Below, piece by piece: positions 17,201 to 22,853 of a stretch of DNA of 32,420 bases (positions are counted from its first letter, which is position 1; every line of letters starts with the position of its first letter). The notes beneath the pieces were generated by a model. The model made no database searches and was not told where the DNA came from. It worked only from the letters and a program-made list of their open reading frames with translations. The translations under genes were made by a program, and so were the position numbers. Origin of the DNA: Acidobacteriota bacterium (GTDB taxonomy: Bacteria; Acidobacteriota; Holophagae; Thermotomaculales; Thermotomaculaceae); contig JAADGL010000062.1 in NCBI GenBank assembly GCA_013152385.1, positions 1 to 32,420 on the forward strand. The letters are read 5' to 3'.

Positions 17201-17461
17201 TTTCACGGGGCGGTTAAACGGATTCGGCCAAAAATGATGACAGTGGGTGCTATTGTTGCAGGATTAATTCCTATTATGCACGGCACCGGCACCGGCTCTT
17301 CCGTTATGAAGCGTATCGCGGCACCCATGGTGGGTGGCGTTGTTACATCCCTGTTGTTGGAGCTGGCAATCTATCCCGTGTTGTATTACTACCTGAAACG
17401 CCCGCACCTGGACCCATCACCGGAGCCGACTTCGGAAGAAATGGTACATGAATCTCACTGA
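14228..17461 (+). CDS. cusA: CusA-family heavy-metal RND efflux pump (Cu+/Ag+ type)
   Basis: Inner-membrane proton-driven pump of 1077 residues with 12 predicted membrane helices and two large periplasmic domains. The three Met that relay Cu+/Ag+ in E. coli CusA are all present in homologous contexts: Met565 (LLYMPTTLPG), Met615 (PLTMIETT) and Met692 (RIDMLSTG). An extra Met684 is also present. Proton-relay acids are Asp405 (GAMVDSAIIMIENAHK) and Glu959 (GLDAETGVVM). The motif lacks the DFG..D signature of zinc/cobalt pumps, which supports monovalent-metal specificity. ATG overlaps the cusB stop. A PII-like gene follows 36 bp downstream. Confidence 0.95.
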   Translation: MIGRVIDWSIKNRFLVLIFTALFIAAGIMVMLNTPVDAIPDLSDTQVIVFTKYQGQSPQVVEDQVTYPLTTAMLAVPKATVVRGYSFFNFSLVYIIFKDGTDIYWARSRVLEYLNYVTPRLPAGVAPQLGPDATGVGWVYEYALVDRSGKHRLDELRSLQDWYLRYQLQTVPGVAEVASIGGFVKQYQIEIDPNKLAAYHVSMSQVKRAIRRSNSDVGGRIVERAETEYMVRGLGYIKSLDDLRKIPVGLDPGGVPVLLGQLAQVHLGPELRRGLADLNGEGDVAGGVVVMRFGENALKTIEAVKTKLNELKKGLPAGVEIVEVYDRSGLIDRSIKFLKDKLIEELLIVSLVCILFLFHFRSALVAIFMLPLGVMAALIIMYFQGLNSNIMSLGGIAIAMGAMVDSAIIMIENAHKKMEHGYDPKNHWTIIAEASKEVGPTLFWSLLVITVSFLPIFALNQQSGRLFKPLAFTKTYAMGASAFLAVFLAPVLMGWFIRGRIRTDEENPINRFLIWIYHPVVDWVLKHRRLVLVLAFLAVGSTIYPLRHLGSEFMPPINEGDLLYMPTTLPGISIGKAKELLEQTDRIIKKFPEVKSVFGKVGRAETATDPAPLTMIETTIQLWQDKSHWREVTEERWYSGWAPGWAKKGLRLIWPEKRKITQKELIDKLNNAIQFPGLVNAWTMPIKTRIDMLSTGIKTPVGIKIMGPDLDVLSKLAKQVEAVVRKVPGTRSVIAERVTGGYYMDYTINRDAAARYGVTVGDIQDVIQSALGGMNVTQTVEGLERYPVNLRYMRNYRDNMDALKRVLIPTPTGARIPISELSSFSLHQGPPAIKTENSRKTAWLYVDLESSDIGGYVERAKKTVDREIKLPAKYNIVWSGQYEYMQQARKRLMVAVPVTFILILLLLYFNTHSFSKVGIVVLAVPFSLVGSFWLLYILGYHLSVAVWVGIIALAGLDAETGVVMLLYLDLAHDLWARLGRMKTVGDLKQAIFHGAVKRIRPKMMTVGAIVAGLIPIMHGTGTGSSVMKRIAAPMVGGVVTSLLLELAIYPVLYYYLKRPHLDPSPEPTSEEMVHESH

Positions 17462-17497
17462 ATGTTCAGGTAAGAAAAAGATGAAAGGAGAGAGAAA

Positions 17498-17800
17498 ATG
17501 GAACAGAAGAAAATCACCGCGATTGTCCGCACCGGTCGTCTGGAAGCGGTGGAACAGGCATTACAGGCTGTCGGAGTGAAGGGCATTACCGTGACACGGG
17601 TTAAGGGCTACGGTGAACACACAAACTTTTTCAGCAGCGGCTGGTATTGCACACATGCCCGAATTGAGATTTACACGGAAAAGTCCCGGGTTCAGGAAAT
17701 TGCGAACACCATCATTGCTGCCGCGCAGACAGGAAGGGCTGGTGACGGTATCATCGCGATTCTACCTGTAGATCGCTTATACAGAATCCGGGAAGGCTGA
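17498..17800 (+). CDS. PII-like signalling protein associated with metal efflux (PII-NG type)
   Basis: Small cytosolic trimeric-type signal protein of 100 residues resembling GlnB/GlnK. PII landmarks are KITAIVRTGRLEAVEQAL at the N-terminus, VTRVKGYGEH before the T-loop, and AAQTGRAGDGIIAILPV...YRIREG at the C-terminus. It departs from nitrogen-sensing PII in three ways. The T-loop is about eight residues shorter. It lacks the uridylylated Tyr and instead reads FFSSGWYCTHARI with Cys51 and His53. The basic residue of GDGK(R) is Ile. A PII subgroup (PII-NG) is known to co-occur with heavy-metal RND operons, and this fits it. Likely role: regulatory partner of CusA, inferred from adjacency. Confidence 0.85.
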   Translation: MEQKKITAIVRTGRLEAVEQALQAVGVKGITVTRVKGYGEHTNFFSSGWYCTHARIEIYTEKSRVQEIANTIIAAAQTGRAGDGIIAILPVDRLYRIREG

Positions 17801-17841
17801 TGCGCCTTAAAAACGTATTATTCCGGGTCAGGGTTCAGGGT

Positions 17842-17870
17842 TTGACATCAGGAGTGGCACACGCTACCGT
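17842..17870 (+). promoter_or_regulatory. Weak candidate promoter after the PII-like gene
   Basis: A perfect TTGACA (17842-17847) is followed after 17 bp by TACCGT (17865-17870), a poor -10 with the key TA...T positions. It could serve the SHOCT-methyltransferase genes. Confidence 0.3.
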
Positions 17871-17946
17871 TAAAAAAAGCATTGGACAAGGCTTTATTCA
17901 ATAAATAGCCGGTAATTTTTTGAAACCCGAGAGGAATCGGATTCAT

Positions 17947-18132
17947 ATGACAGGGGATGAGCCTTTTTTCTGGACATTGCTGTTGATGATTATACTTGGA
18001 GGTTATGGCTTGGCGATTTTACAGATTTTTGTAGTGGTGGCGGTTGAACCGGAGCAGATTTTAACACACCATCGGGGGAATAGGGATGAACGGCAGATTT
18101 ATTTGAGGGAGCAGTTTGGTATTAATATTTGA
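17947..18132 (+). pseudogene. 3'-truncated copy of the 4-TM membrane protein gene at 19238
   Basis: The first 45 codons align without gaps to the start of the 4-TM protein at 19238. By my count 30 of 45 residues are identical, and the upstream TTCATATGAC is shared. Identity then stops abruptly after RGN, and a different 16-residue tail ends at 18132. Only the first membrane helix and the THxRGN loop remain; the HIH motif and helices 2-4 are missing. No frameshift explains this, since the downstream DNA is unrelated, so a deletion or partial duplication is likely. Its ribosome site (GAGAGGAA) is degenerate. It may still be translated as a 61-residue single-helix protein. Confidence 0.65.
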
Positions 18133-18157
18133 TTGTTTTCAGAGAAAGGAGATTGAA

Positions 18158-18403
18158 ATGGGACCCGGGTATTTTTGGATGGGCGGGATGTGGATTTTTC
18201 CGGTGATTATGATTGTTGTGATGCTGGTCGTTGTATATTTAATTTTCGGGCGGGGGAATTTCAGATCGCCATGCTGTGGACATGAGCACTATTATGGCGG
18301 CGTAAAAGATTCGTTATCTGCCCGGGATATACTGAAAAAGCGCTATGCGGCAGGTGAGATTACGAAAGAAGAGTTCGAACAGATGAAACGGGATATCGAC
18401 TGA
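18158..18403 (+). CDS. Small membrane protein with C-terminal SHOCT domain
   Basis: The 81-residue protein has one membrane helix (about 11-30), a short CCGHEHYYGG segment with possible metal ligands (Cys38, Cys39, His41, His43), and a SHOCT domain at 54-80 (ARDILKKRYAAGEITKEEFEQM). SHOCT is a short C-terminal oligomerisation-type module of unknown detailed function. The start is ATG 18158 with AAAGGAG 7-8 nt upstream. A second SHOCT protein occurs at 25370 after the copper ATPase; the two share the helix-plus-SHOCT layout but differ in the linker. The stop nearly touches the methyltransferase start. Confidence 0.85.
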   Translation: MGPGYFWMGGMWIFPVIMIVVMLVVVYLIFGRGNFRSPCCGHEHYYGGVKDSLSARDILKKRYAAGEITKEEFEQMKRDID

Positions 18404-18408
18404 GGGCT

Positions 18409-19086
18409 ATGAAGATGGCAGGCAAGGATTCGGACAGGGAATTGTTGTTCAGGCAGAAACAGCACTGGGAAAACACCTTTTTAAGGAAAACGGATATGTT
18501 TGGCAGAGCGCCAAGTGATGCGGCGGTCAAAGCCGCTGAGATATTTAAGAAAGAAAATAAGGTAAACATACTTGAACTCGGCGGTGGCCAGGGACGGGAT
18601 ACGATGTACTTTGGCCGAAATGGGTTTCATATGAAAGTATTGGATTATTGCCGTTCCGGAGTTGAGGTGATCGCGCAGAAAGTGGACGGAATAGGTCTGT
18701 CTGACTTTATTTCTGCTGAATGCCACGATATCAGAAATCCCTTGCCTTTTAATGATGAAACTTTCGATGGTTGTTATTCTCATATGTTGTACTGCATGGC
18801 GCTAACCACTGATGAACTTGAGTTTCTGACCGGCGAAATCATGCGGGTACTGAAACCCGGTGGCCTCAATATCTACACGGTGAGACATACCGGCGATGCC
18901 CATTACGGCACAGGCGTCCACCGGGGGGAGAATATGTATGAGGTTGGTGGTTTTATCGTGCATTTTTTCTCGGAGGAGAAGGTAAGGCAATTGGCCGGCG
19001 GGTTTAAGATTGTCAGCATCAATGAATTTGAAGAAGGCGGGCTTCCGAGAAAGCTGTTCAGAGTTACCCTTAAAAAGAATGGATAA
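18409..19086 (+). CDS. Class I SAM-dependent methyltransferase (TehB-like)
   Basis: Predicted cytosolic methyltransferase of 225 residues. The SAM-binding glycine loop is NILELGGGQGRDTMYF (about 53-68). The acidic end of strand 2 is KVLDYCRSG, motif II-like ECHDIRNPLPFNDETFDG follows, and VLKPGGLNIYTVRHT is the classic post-motif. The closest recognisable pattern is the TehB/thiopurine-type small-molecule methyltransferase, some of which detoxify tellurite, selenite or thiols; substrate here unknown. It starts 6 bp after the SHOCT gene with GAGGG upstream, so it is co-transcribed within the metal island. A second possible start is ATG 18415. Confidence 0.85.
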   Translation: MKMAGKDSDRELLFRQKQHWENTFLRKTDMFGRAPSDAAVKAAEIFKKENKVNILELGGGQGRDTMYFGRNGFHMKVLDYCRSGVEVIAQKVDGIGLSDFISAECHDIRNPLPFNDETFDGCYSHMLYCMALTTDELEFLTGEIMRVLKPGGLNIYTVRHTGDAHYGTGVHRGENMYEVGGFIVHFFSEEKVRQLAGGFKIVSINEFEEGGLPRKLFRVTLKKNG

Positions 19087-19237
19087 TGAACAGGAAGGGG
19101 AAGCGGGCACCGACGTGTGCTACAATAAATTCATTATAAAGCTGTATTGAAGTGGGTAAATTCCGGGATATTTCAGACTGGTTTATTTATACGGATTTCA
19201 AAAACCGGTTTTCTATGCCGGGGGGGAGTGGATTCAT

Positions 19238-19696
19238 ATGACAAGAGAAGAGCGTTTTTTCTGGACATTGTTGCTGATAATTATGCTGGTGGGCTATGGC
19301 TTCGCGATTTTACAGATTTTCGCGGCGGTGGGGTTCAGCCCCGGGCAGATTATGACCCATTACCGGGGCAATGAGGCGGAGATGCTTTCCGGCATGGCAT
19401 TCAAGGACCTTGCCCGTCTTTCCCATATTCATGCTTCGGGGATGAGCCTGCTGTTTATTCCCGCAGCCTTTATCCTGGCCCGCTATACGGGGCTCAAGCC
19501 CCGGTGGAAGCGGATGTTGCTCCTTGCGGGTTTCGGCGGAATTTTGCTGGACATTGCTTCCTGGTGGGGCCTTGTGTATCTCGGTGCCGCGGCACTTCCG
19601 CTGCTCTTTGCCGCCGGTGCCCTGTTCGGCATTGGAATGGCAGGTGCCTCTCTGCTCAGTCTGAAATGGATGTGGACAGCCGGGGGTGTGAAATGA
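19238..19696 (+). CDS. Four-helix membrane protein with HIH motif, unknown function
   Basis: The 152 residues form four predicted membrane helices (about 8-30, 65-83, 92-116, 118-144) and no signal peptide. Conserved-looking His residues are His41 in THYRGN and His63/His65 in LSHIHASG, at the periplasmic or cytoplasmic edge of helix 2. Such paired His could bind haem or copper. The layout resembles small multi-helix proteins found beside multicopper oxidases in delta-proteobacteria, but I cannot name a family. The ribosome site GGGGAG is about 10 nt upstream. Its stop overlaps the multicopper oxidase start (ATGA), implying coupled translation and a shared job. A truncated copy lies at 17947. 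Confidence 0.8.
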   Translation: MTREERFFWTLLLIIMLVGYGFAILQIFAAVGFSPGQIMTHYRGNEAEMLSGMAFKDLARLSHIHASGMSLLFIPAAFILARYTGLKPRWKRMLLLAGFGGILLDIASWWGLVYLGAAALPLLFAAGALFGIGMAGASLLSLKWMWTAGGVK

Positions 19697-21990
19697 TGTC
19701 TGTTCTGCGAAATGCCCGTTTTTCCCTTTTGTTTCTGTTGGCTCTGTTCCCTCTGGCGCTTCAATCCAAAACAGTGGAATATAAACTGACCATTGCAAAG
19801 GAGGAAGTGAACATTACCGGGAAGCCGGTGATGGGGATGACGGTAAACGGCAGTATTCCGGGGCCGACCCTACGGTTTACCGAGGGGGATACGGCGGTGA
19901 TTCACGTTTACAACCGGATGAATGTGGAGACATCTATTCACTGGCACGGCCTGTTGGTTCCACCGGGAATGGACGGTGTGCCGAATGTGAGTTTTCCGCC
20001 GATTCGCCCCGGATCCACGTTTACCTATACCTTTCCCATTCGTCAAAGCGGCACGTACTGGTACCATTCCCATACCAGCCTGCAGGAACAAAGCGGTGTG
20101 TACGGTTCCATTGTGATTGAGCCGAAGGAACCGGTGCATCTTGCAGACCGTGATTATGTAATTCTTCTGTCAGACTGGACAAACGAAGACCCCCATGCGG
20201 TGAACCGGACGCTGAAACGGGGCAGTGAATGGTATGCCATTGAAAAGGGCAGTGCCCAGAGTATTTTCGGGGCGATAAAACTGGGGATGCTCGGTGCCTA
20301 TCTCAAACGGGAGCTTCAGAGAATGCCTCCCATGGATATCGCAGATGTGGCGTATGACCGGTTTCTCGCAAACGGAAAGCCGGAATCCGTACTTCGAGCC
20401 GATCCCGGTGAAACAATCCGGCTGCGGCTGATTGACGGTTCTTCCACTACATATTTTCTTCTGGATTTTGCAGGGGGCCCGATGACCATTATTTCGGCCG
20501 ACGGCCTTGCGGTGAAACCGGTGGAGGAAAATCGTTTTCTGATCGCAGTGGCGGAAACATATGATGTGATTATCAAGGTACCGAAGGGCGGTTCGTATGA
20601 GTTCCGGGCTACGGCTCAGGACGGTTCCGGTTTTGCTTCGGTATGGATCGGTTCCGGCCCGCCTCATCCGGCACCGGAGATTCCAAAGCCTAATCTTTAC
20701 GCCAATCCGGGGAAGCTGAGCATGAAACGCGTGTTTGCATTGACGCCTGCGGGGTCTATGGGAATGACGGACGCCATGGTGAAAGCCGGGAAGTTTGATA
20801 AACCGGGGATGGCGGGGATGAATGGAATGGGCAAAATGGCCGGGATGAAAAAGATGCCTGCCGGAAAGATGCAGCCGGGGACAACAATGGCCGGTGAAAT
20901 GGCAATGGAAAAGCCTCTTTCTGTGAAACGCCCGGCAACAGGAAAGAAATACGGGCGAAATTATCACCTTCTTGCTTCCGATGTGTCGTCATCCGGCAAA
21001 CTCGCACTGGACGGGAAGGACCCGGCACGGCCGTGGGTACCGTACAAAGATTTGCAGTCTGTTATACCGACAGCTTTTTCCGGGGACAAACCGTTGCGGG
21101 TGATCCGGCTGACACTGGACGGAGATATGGAGCGTTATGTCTGGTTTCTCAACAACAAACCCTTGTCCGAGAGCGATTCTATCCGAATCAAAAAAGGGGA
21201 GATTGTCCGGTTTATCATGGTTAACCGAACCATGATGCACCACCCCATGCACCTCCACGGCCATTTTTTCCGTGTGTTGAACGGGAAGGGGGAATTTTCT
21301 CCGCTGAAGCATACGGTGGATGTGGCACCGATGTCCACCACTGTCATTGAATTTAATGCCAATGAATTCGGGGACTGGTTCTTTCACTGCCATTTGCTTT
21401 ATCACATGAAAAGCGGTATGGCGAGGCTTGTTCATTACGAGGGGTTTACTCTGAATCCCCAGCTTTCCGCTGTCAGGCCGAATCTGTATAAGGACAGCTG
21501 GTATGCCTGGGGCCGGGCCGATTTAGAGAGCAATATGGCGGAAGGCCTGTTTATTTTGTCCAATACGCGGAATATTGTCAGTCTGGAGTGGGAAACAGGG
21601 TGGCACAACGTGAAAGGAACGGAGTGGGAAGGGGTTCTTGCCTGGGACCGCTATGTGAACCGGTTTTTTTCTGTGTTTGCCGGGCTGGATGAATTCGGCG
21701 GCAACAGGGTTCGGGAAAAAACCCGGGGAGTGCTGGGATTCCGCTATCTTCTGCCCCTTAACCTTGAATCCCGGACCTGGTTGGATTCGGAAGGGGGTGC
21801 GCGGTTCAATTTGGGGAAAACTTTTCAGCTGACGCCACGGTTTCTCCTGTTTTATGAAGCACAATATGACAGTCATGACAAATGGGAGGGGCGGTGCCGC
21901 ATTTCCTATATCGTTCGGAAAAACCTTTCCCTCGTTGTTCAATGGCATTCCGATTACGGGGTTGGCGGCGGTGTCCGTTTCCGGTTCTGA
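19693..21990 (+). CDS. CopA-type multicopper oxidase fused to a C-terminal outer-membrane barrel
   Basis: Exported 765-residue protein. Signal peptide about 1-25. Cupredoxin domain 1 carries HWH (83-85) and YWYHSH (122-127). A Met-rich segment of about 50 residues (354-405, with repeated GM and KM) sits where periplasmic Cu+ oxidases carry Met-rich inserts. Cupredoxin domain 3 has HPMHLHGH (517-524) and HCHLLYHMKSGM (565-576), so all type 1, 2 and 3 copper ligands are present, with axial Met576. Residues about 596-765 are beta-rich with alternating aromatic strands and end in VRFRF. They resemble CopB-type outer-membrane copper proteins. Likely role: Cu+ oxidation at the outer membrane. An earlier in-frame ATG at 19504 lies within the preceding gene and destroys the signal peptide. 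Confidence 0.9.
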   Translation: MMSVLRNARFSLLFLLALFPLALQSKTVEYKLTIAKEEVNITGKPVMGMTVNGSIPGPTLRFTEGDTAVIHVYNRMNVETSIHWHGLLVPPGMDGVPNVSFPPIRPGSTFTYTFPIRQSGTYWYHSHTSLQEQSGVYGSIVIEPKEPVHLADRDYVILLSDWTNEDPHAVNRTLKRGSEWYAIEKGSAQSIFGAIKLGMLGAYLKRELQRMPPMDIADVAYDRFLANGKPESVLRADPGETIRLRLIDGSSTTYFLLDFAGGPMTIISADGLAVKPVEENRFLIAVAETYDVIIKVPKGGSYEFRATAQDGSGFASVWIGSGPPHPAPEIPKPNLYANPGKLSMKRVFALTPAGSMGMTDAMVKAGKFDKPGMAGMNGMGKMAGMKKMPAGKMQPGTTMAGEMAMEKPLSVKRPATGKKYGRNYHLLASDVSSSGKLALDGKDPARPWVPYKDLQSVIPTAFSGDKPLRVIRLTLDGDMERYVWFLNNKPLSESDSIRIKKGEIVRFIMVNRTMMHHPMHLHGHFFRVLNGKGEFSPLKHTVDVAPMSTTVIEFNANEFGDWFFHCHLLYHMKSGMARLVHYEGFTLNPQLSAVRPNLYKDSWYAWGRADLESNMAEGLFILSNTRNIVSLEWETGWHNVKGTEWEGVLAWDRYVNRFFSVFAGLDEFGGNRVREKTRGVLGFRYLLPLNLESRTWLDSEGGARFNLGKTFQLTPRFLLFYEAQYDSHDKWEGRCRISYIVRKNLSLVVQWHSDYGVGGGVRFRF

Positions 21991-22013
21991 TGATGAAAAG
22001 CAATTTGGCGGGT

Positions 22014-22049
22014 GGCCAGAAACTGGTGGGTGCGGCCTCAGTTTCTGGC
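22014..22049 (+). promoter_or_regulatory. Putative enhancer (UAS) pair for the second sigma54 promoter
   Basis: CCAGAAACTGG (22016-22026) and CAGTTTCTGG (22039-22048) have centres 22 bp apart and lie about 107 and 85 bp before the GG of the sigma54 promoter. Together GCCAGAAACTG...CAGTTTCTGGC also forms an 11-bp inverted repeat with a 13-nt loop, and TTTCTTTTT follows some bases later. A terminator role for the oxidase gene is the main alternative. The exact 16-mer shared with 11124-11139 favours a protein-binding site. Confidence 0.55.
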
Positions 22050-22126
22050 TGGTATTTCTTTTTCAATAAAGCGGTAATCTTCTGCATCACTAAGAAAATA
22101 AATGAGAAGTAAGCTTTTTTCTTCGT

Positions 22127-22141
22127 TGGCACAGTTCTTGC
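22127..22141 (+). promoter_or_regulatory. Sigma54 (RpoN) promoter of the FMN_bind-like/copper ATPase genes
   Basis: TGGCAC (22127-22132), five bases, TTGC (22138-22141): exact GG-N10-GC spacing. RNA is predicted to start near 22153, 35 nt before ATG 22188. Confidence 0.85.
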
Positions 22142-22187
22142 TCTATTTAAGTGTGTCTGAAATTTAGTGATCCGGGAGGATAAAAAA

Positions 22188-22730
22188 ATGAAAAGAATGG
22201 CAATGGTTTTTACGGTAATTTTAATGTTGACGCCTTTAATGGCCCATAACGGTACACAGATAAAAAAAATGAATGAAGTGCTGAAACTTCGCAATGCTGA
22301 AAATGTGCAGTTTAATGAAGTTAAATTACCGATGATGGTGAAATATGTTCAAAAGTTGAAAAAGGCAAAAAGCGGAGACTTGTCTTTTTTCCTGTTTTCG
22401 GCAAAAGGAGATTGGGGCCCGTTCAGTGGCTTGATTACATTGAAGGCCGGCACCATCGTGGCGGTGGATATTCTGTCTTTCACACGCCATGACTCGGATG
22501 CGTTTACAAAACCGGCTTTTCTTGGCCAGTTTACAGGTTTGAAAATGATGGCATTCCACAACAAAGAATTCAAGGCGGTTCCCGGAGAACCGGTGAATTT
22601 GAAAGCTCTCAAAGAAGCTGTGATGCTGGCGTTCCATAATGGAATGGGAATGATGATGAATCGGAAGGATCATTCCGGCGGCGGCATGAAGGGAATGATG
22701 GGCCACGGGATGATGCAGAATAATCAGTAA
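22188..22730 (+). CDS. Exported FMN_bind-like protein with Met/His-rich tail
   Basis: The 180-residue protein has a signal peptide (MKRMAMVFTVILMLTPLMA, about 1-19). The central region GPFSGLITLKAGTIVAVDI...KPAFLGQFTGLK matches the strand-loop pattern of FMN_bind (RnfG/NqrC-type) domains. Where those proteins carry the SGAT(S/T) motif with the flavinylated Thr, this one reads PGEPVNLKALKEAV, so covalent FMN is not expected. The last 28 residues are Met, His and Gly rich (HNGMGMMM, then HSGGGMKGMMGHGMM), a likely Cu+ ligand set. The start is ATG 22188 with GGGAGGA upstream; the GTG at 22167 has no ribosome site. First gene of the second sigma54 unit, before the copper ATPase. Confidence 0.75.
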   Translation: MKRMAMVFTVILMLTPLMAHNGTQIKKMNEVLKLRNAENVQFNEVKLPMMVKYVQKLKKAKSGDLSFFLFSAKGDWGPFSGLITLKAGTIVAVDILSFTRHDSDAFTKPAFLGQFTGLKMMAFHNKEFKAVPGEPVNLKALKEAVMLAFHNGMGMMMNRKDHSGGGMKGMMGHGMMQNNQ

Positions 22731-22739
22731 GATGTGCAC

Positions 22740-22768
22740 GGGAGATGGGTGTGTCTCATCCCTCTCCC
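22740..22768 (+). repeat. Hairpin between the FMN_bind-like gene and the ATPase gene
   Basis: GGGAGA-T-GGG pairs with CCC-TCTCCC (nine pairs, one bulged T, loop of about 10 nt). No T-run follows. It could modulate expression between the two genes or stabilise mRNA ends. Confidence 0.4.
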
Positions 22769-22853
22769 TTCAGCGGAGAATGGACGAGAACCAAATGAAT
22801 TGTGAGGTCCGGGCCGACACAGGCAATAAACGGACTTTGGAAGGGAGGAAGCA

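Noticed and set aside
17870-17902. AAAGC...GCTTT hairpin as terminator of the cus operon
   Set aside because: Only five weak pairs around a 10-nt loop, and the T-tract is short and broken.
19504-19692. Upstream extension of the multicopper oxidase to an earlier ATG
   Set aside because: The extension lies inside the preceding membrane protein gene, is Cys/Arg-rich shadow sequence, and would bury the signal peptide.
20170-20967. 265-codon minus-strand ORF
   Set aside because: It lies wholly inside the multicopper oxidase gene, has no ribosome site, and its His/Arg-rich composition is that of an antisense shadow.
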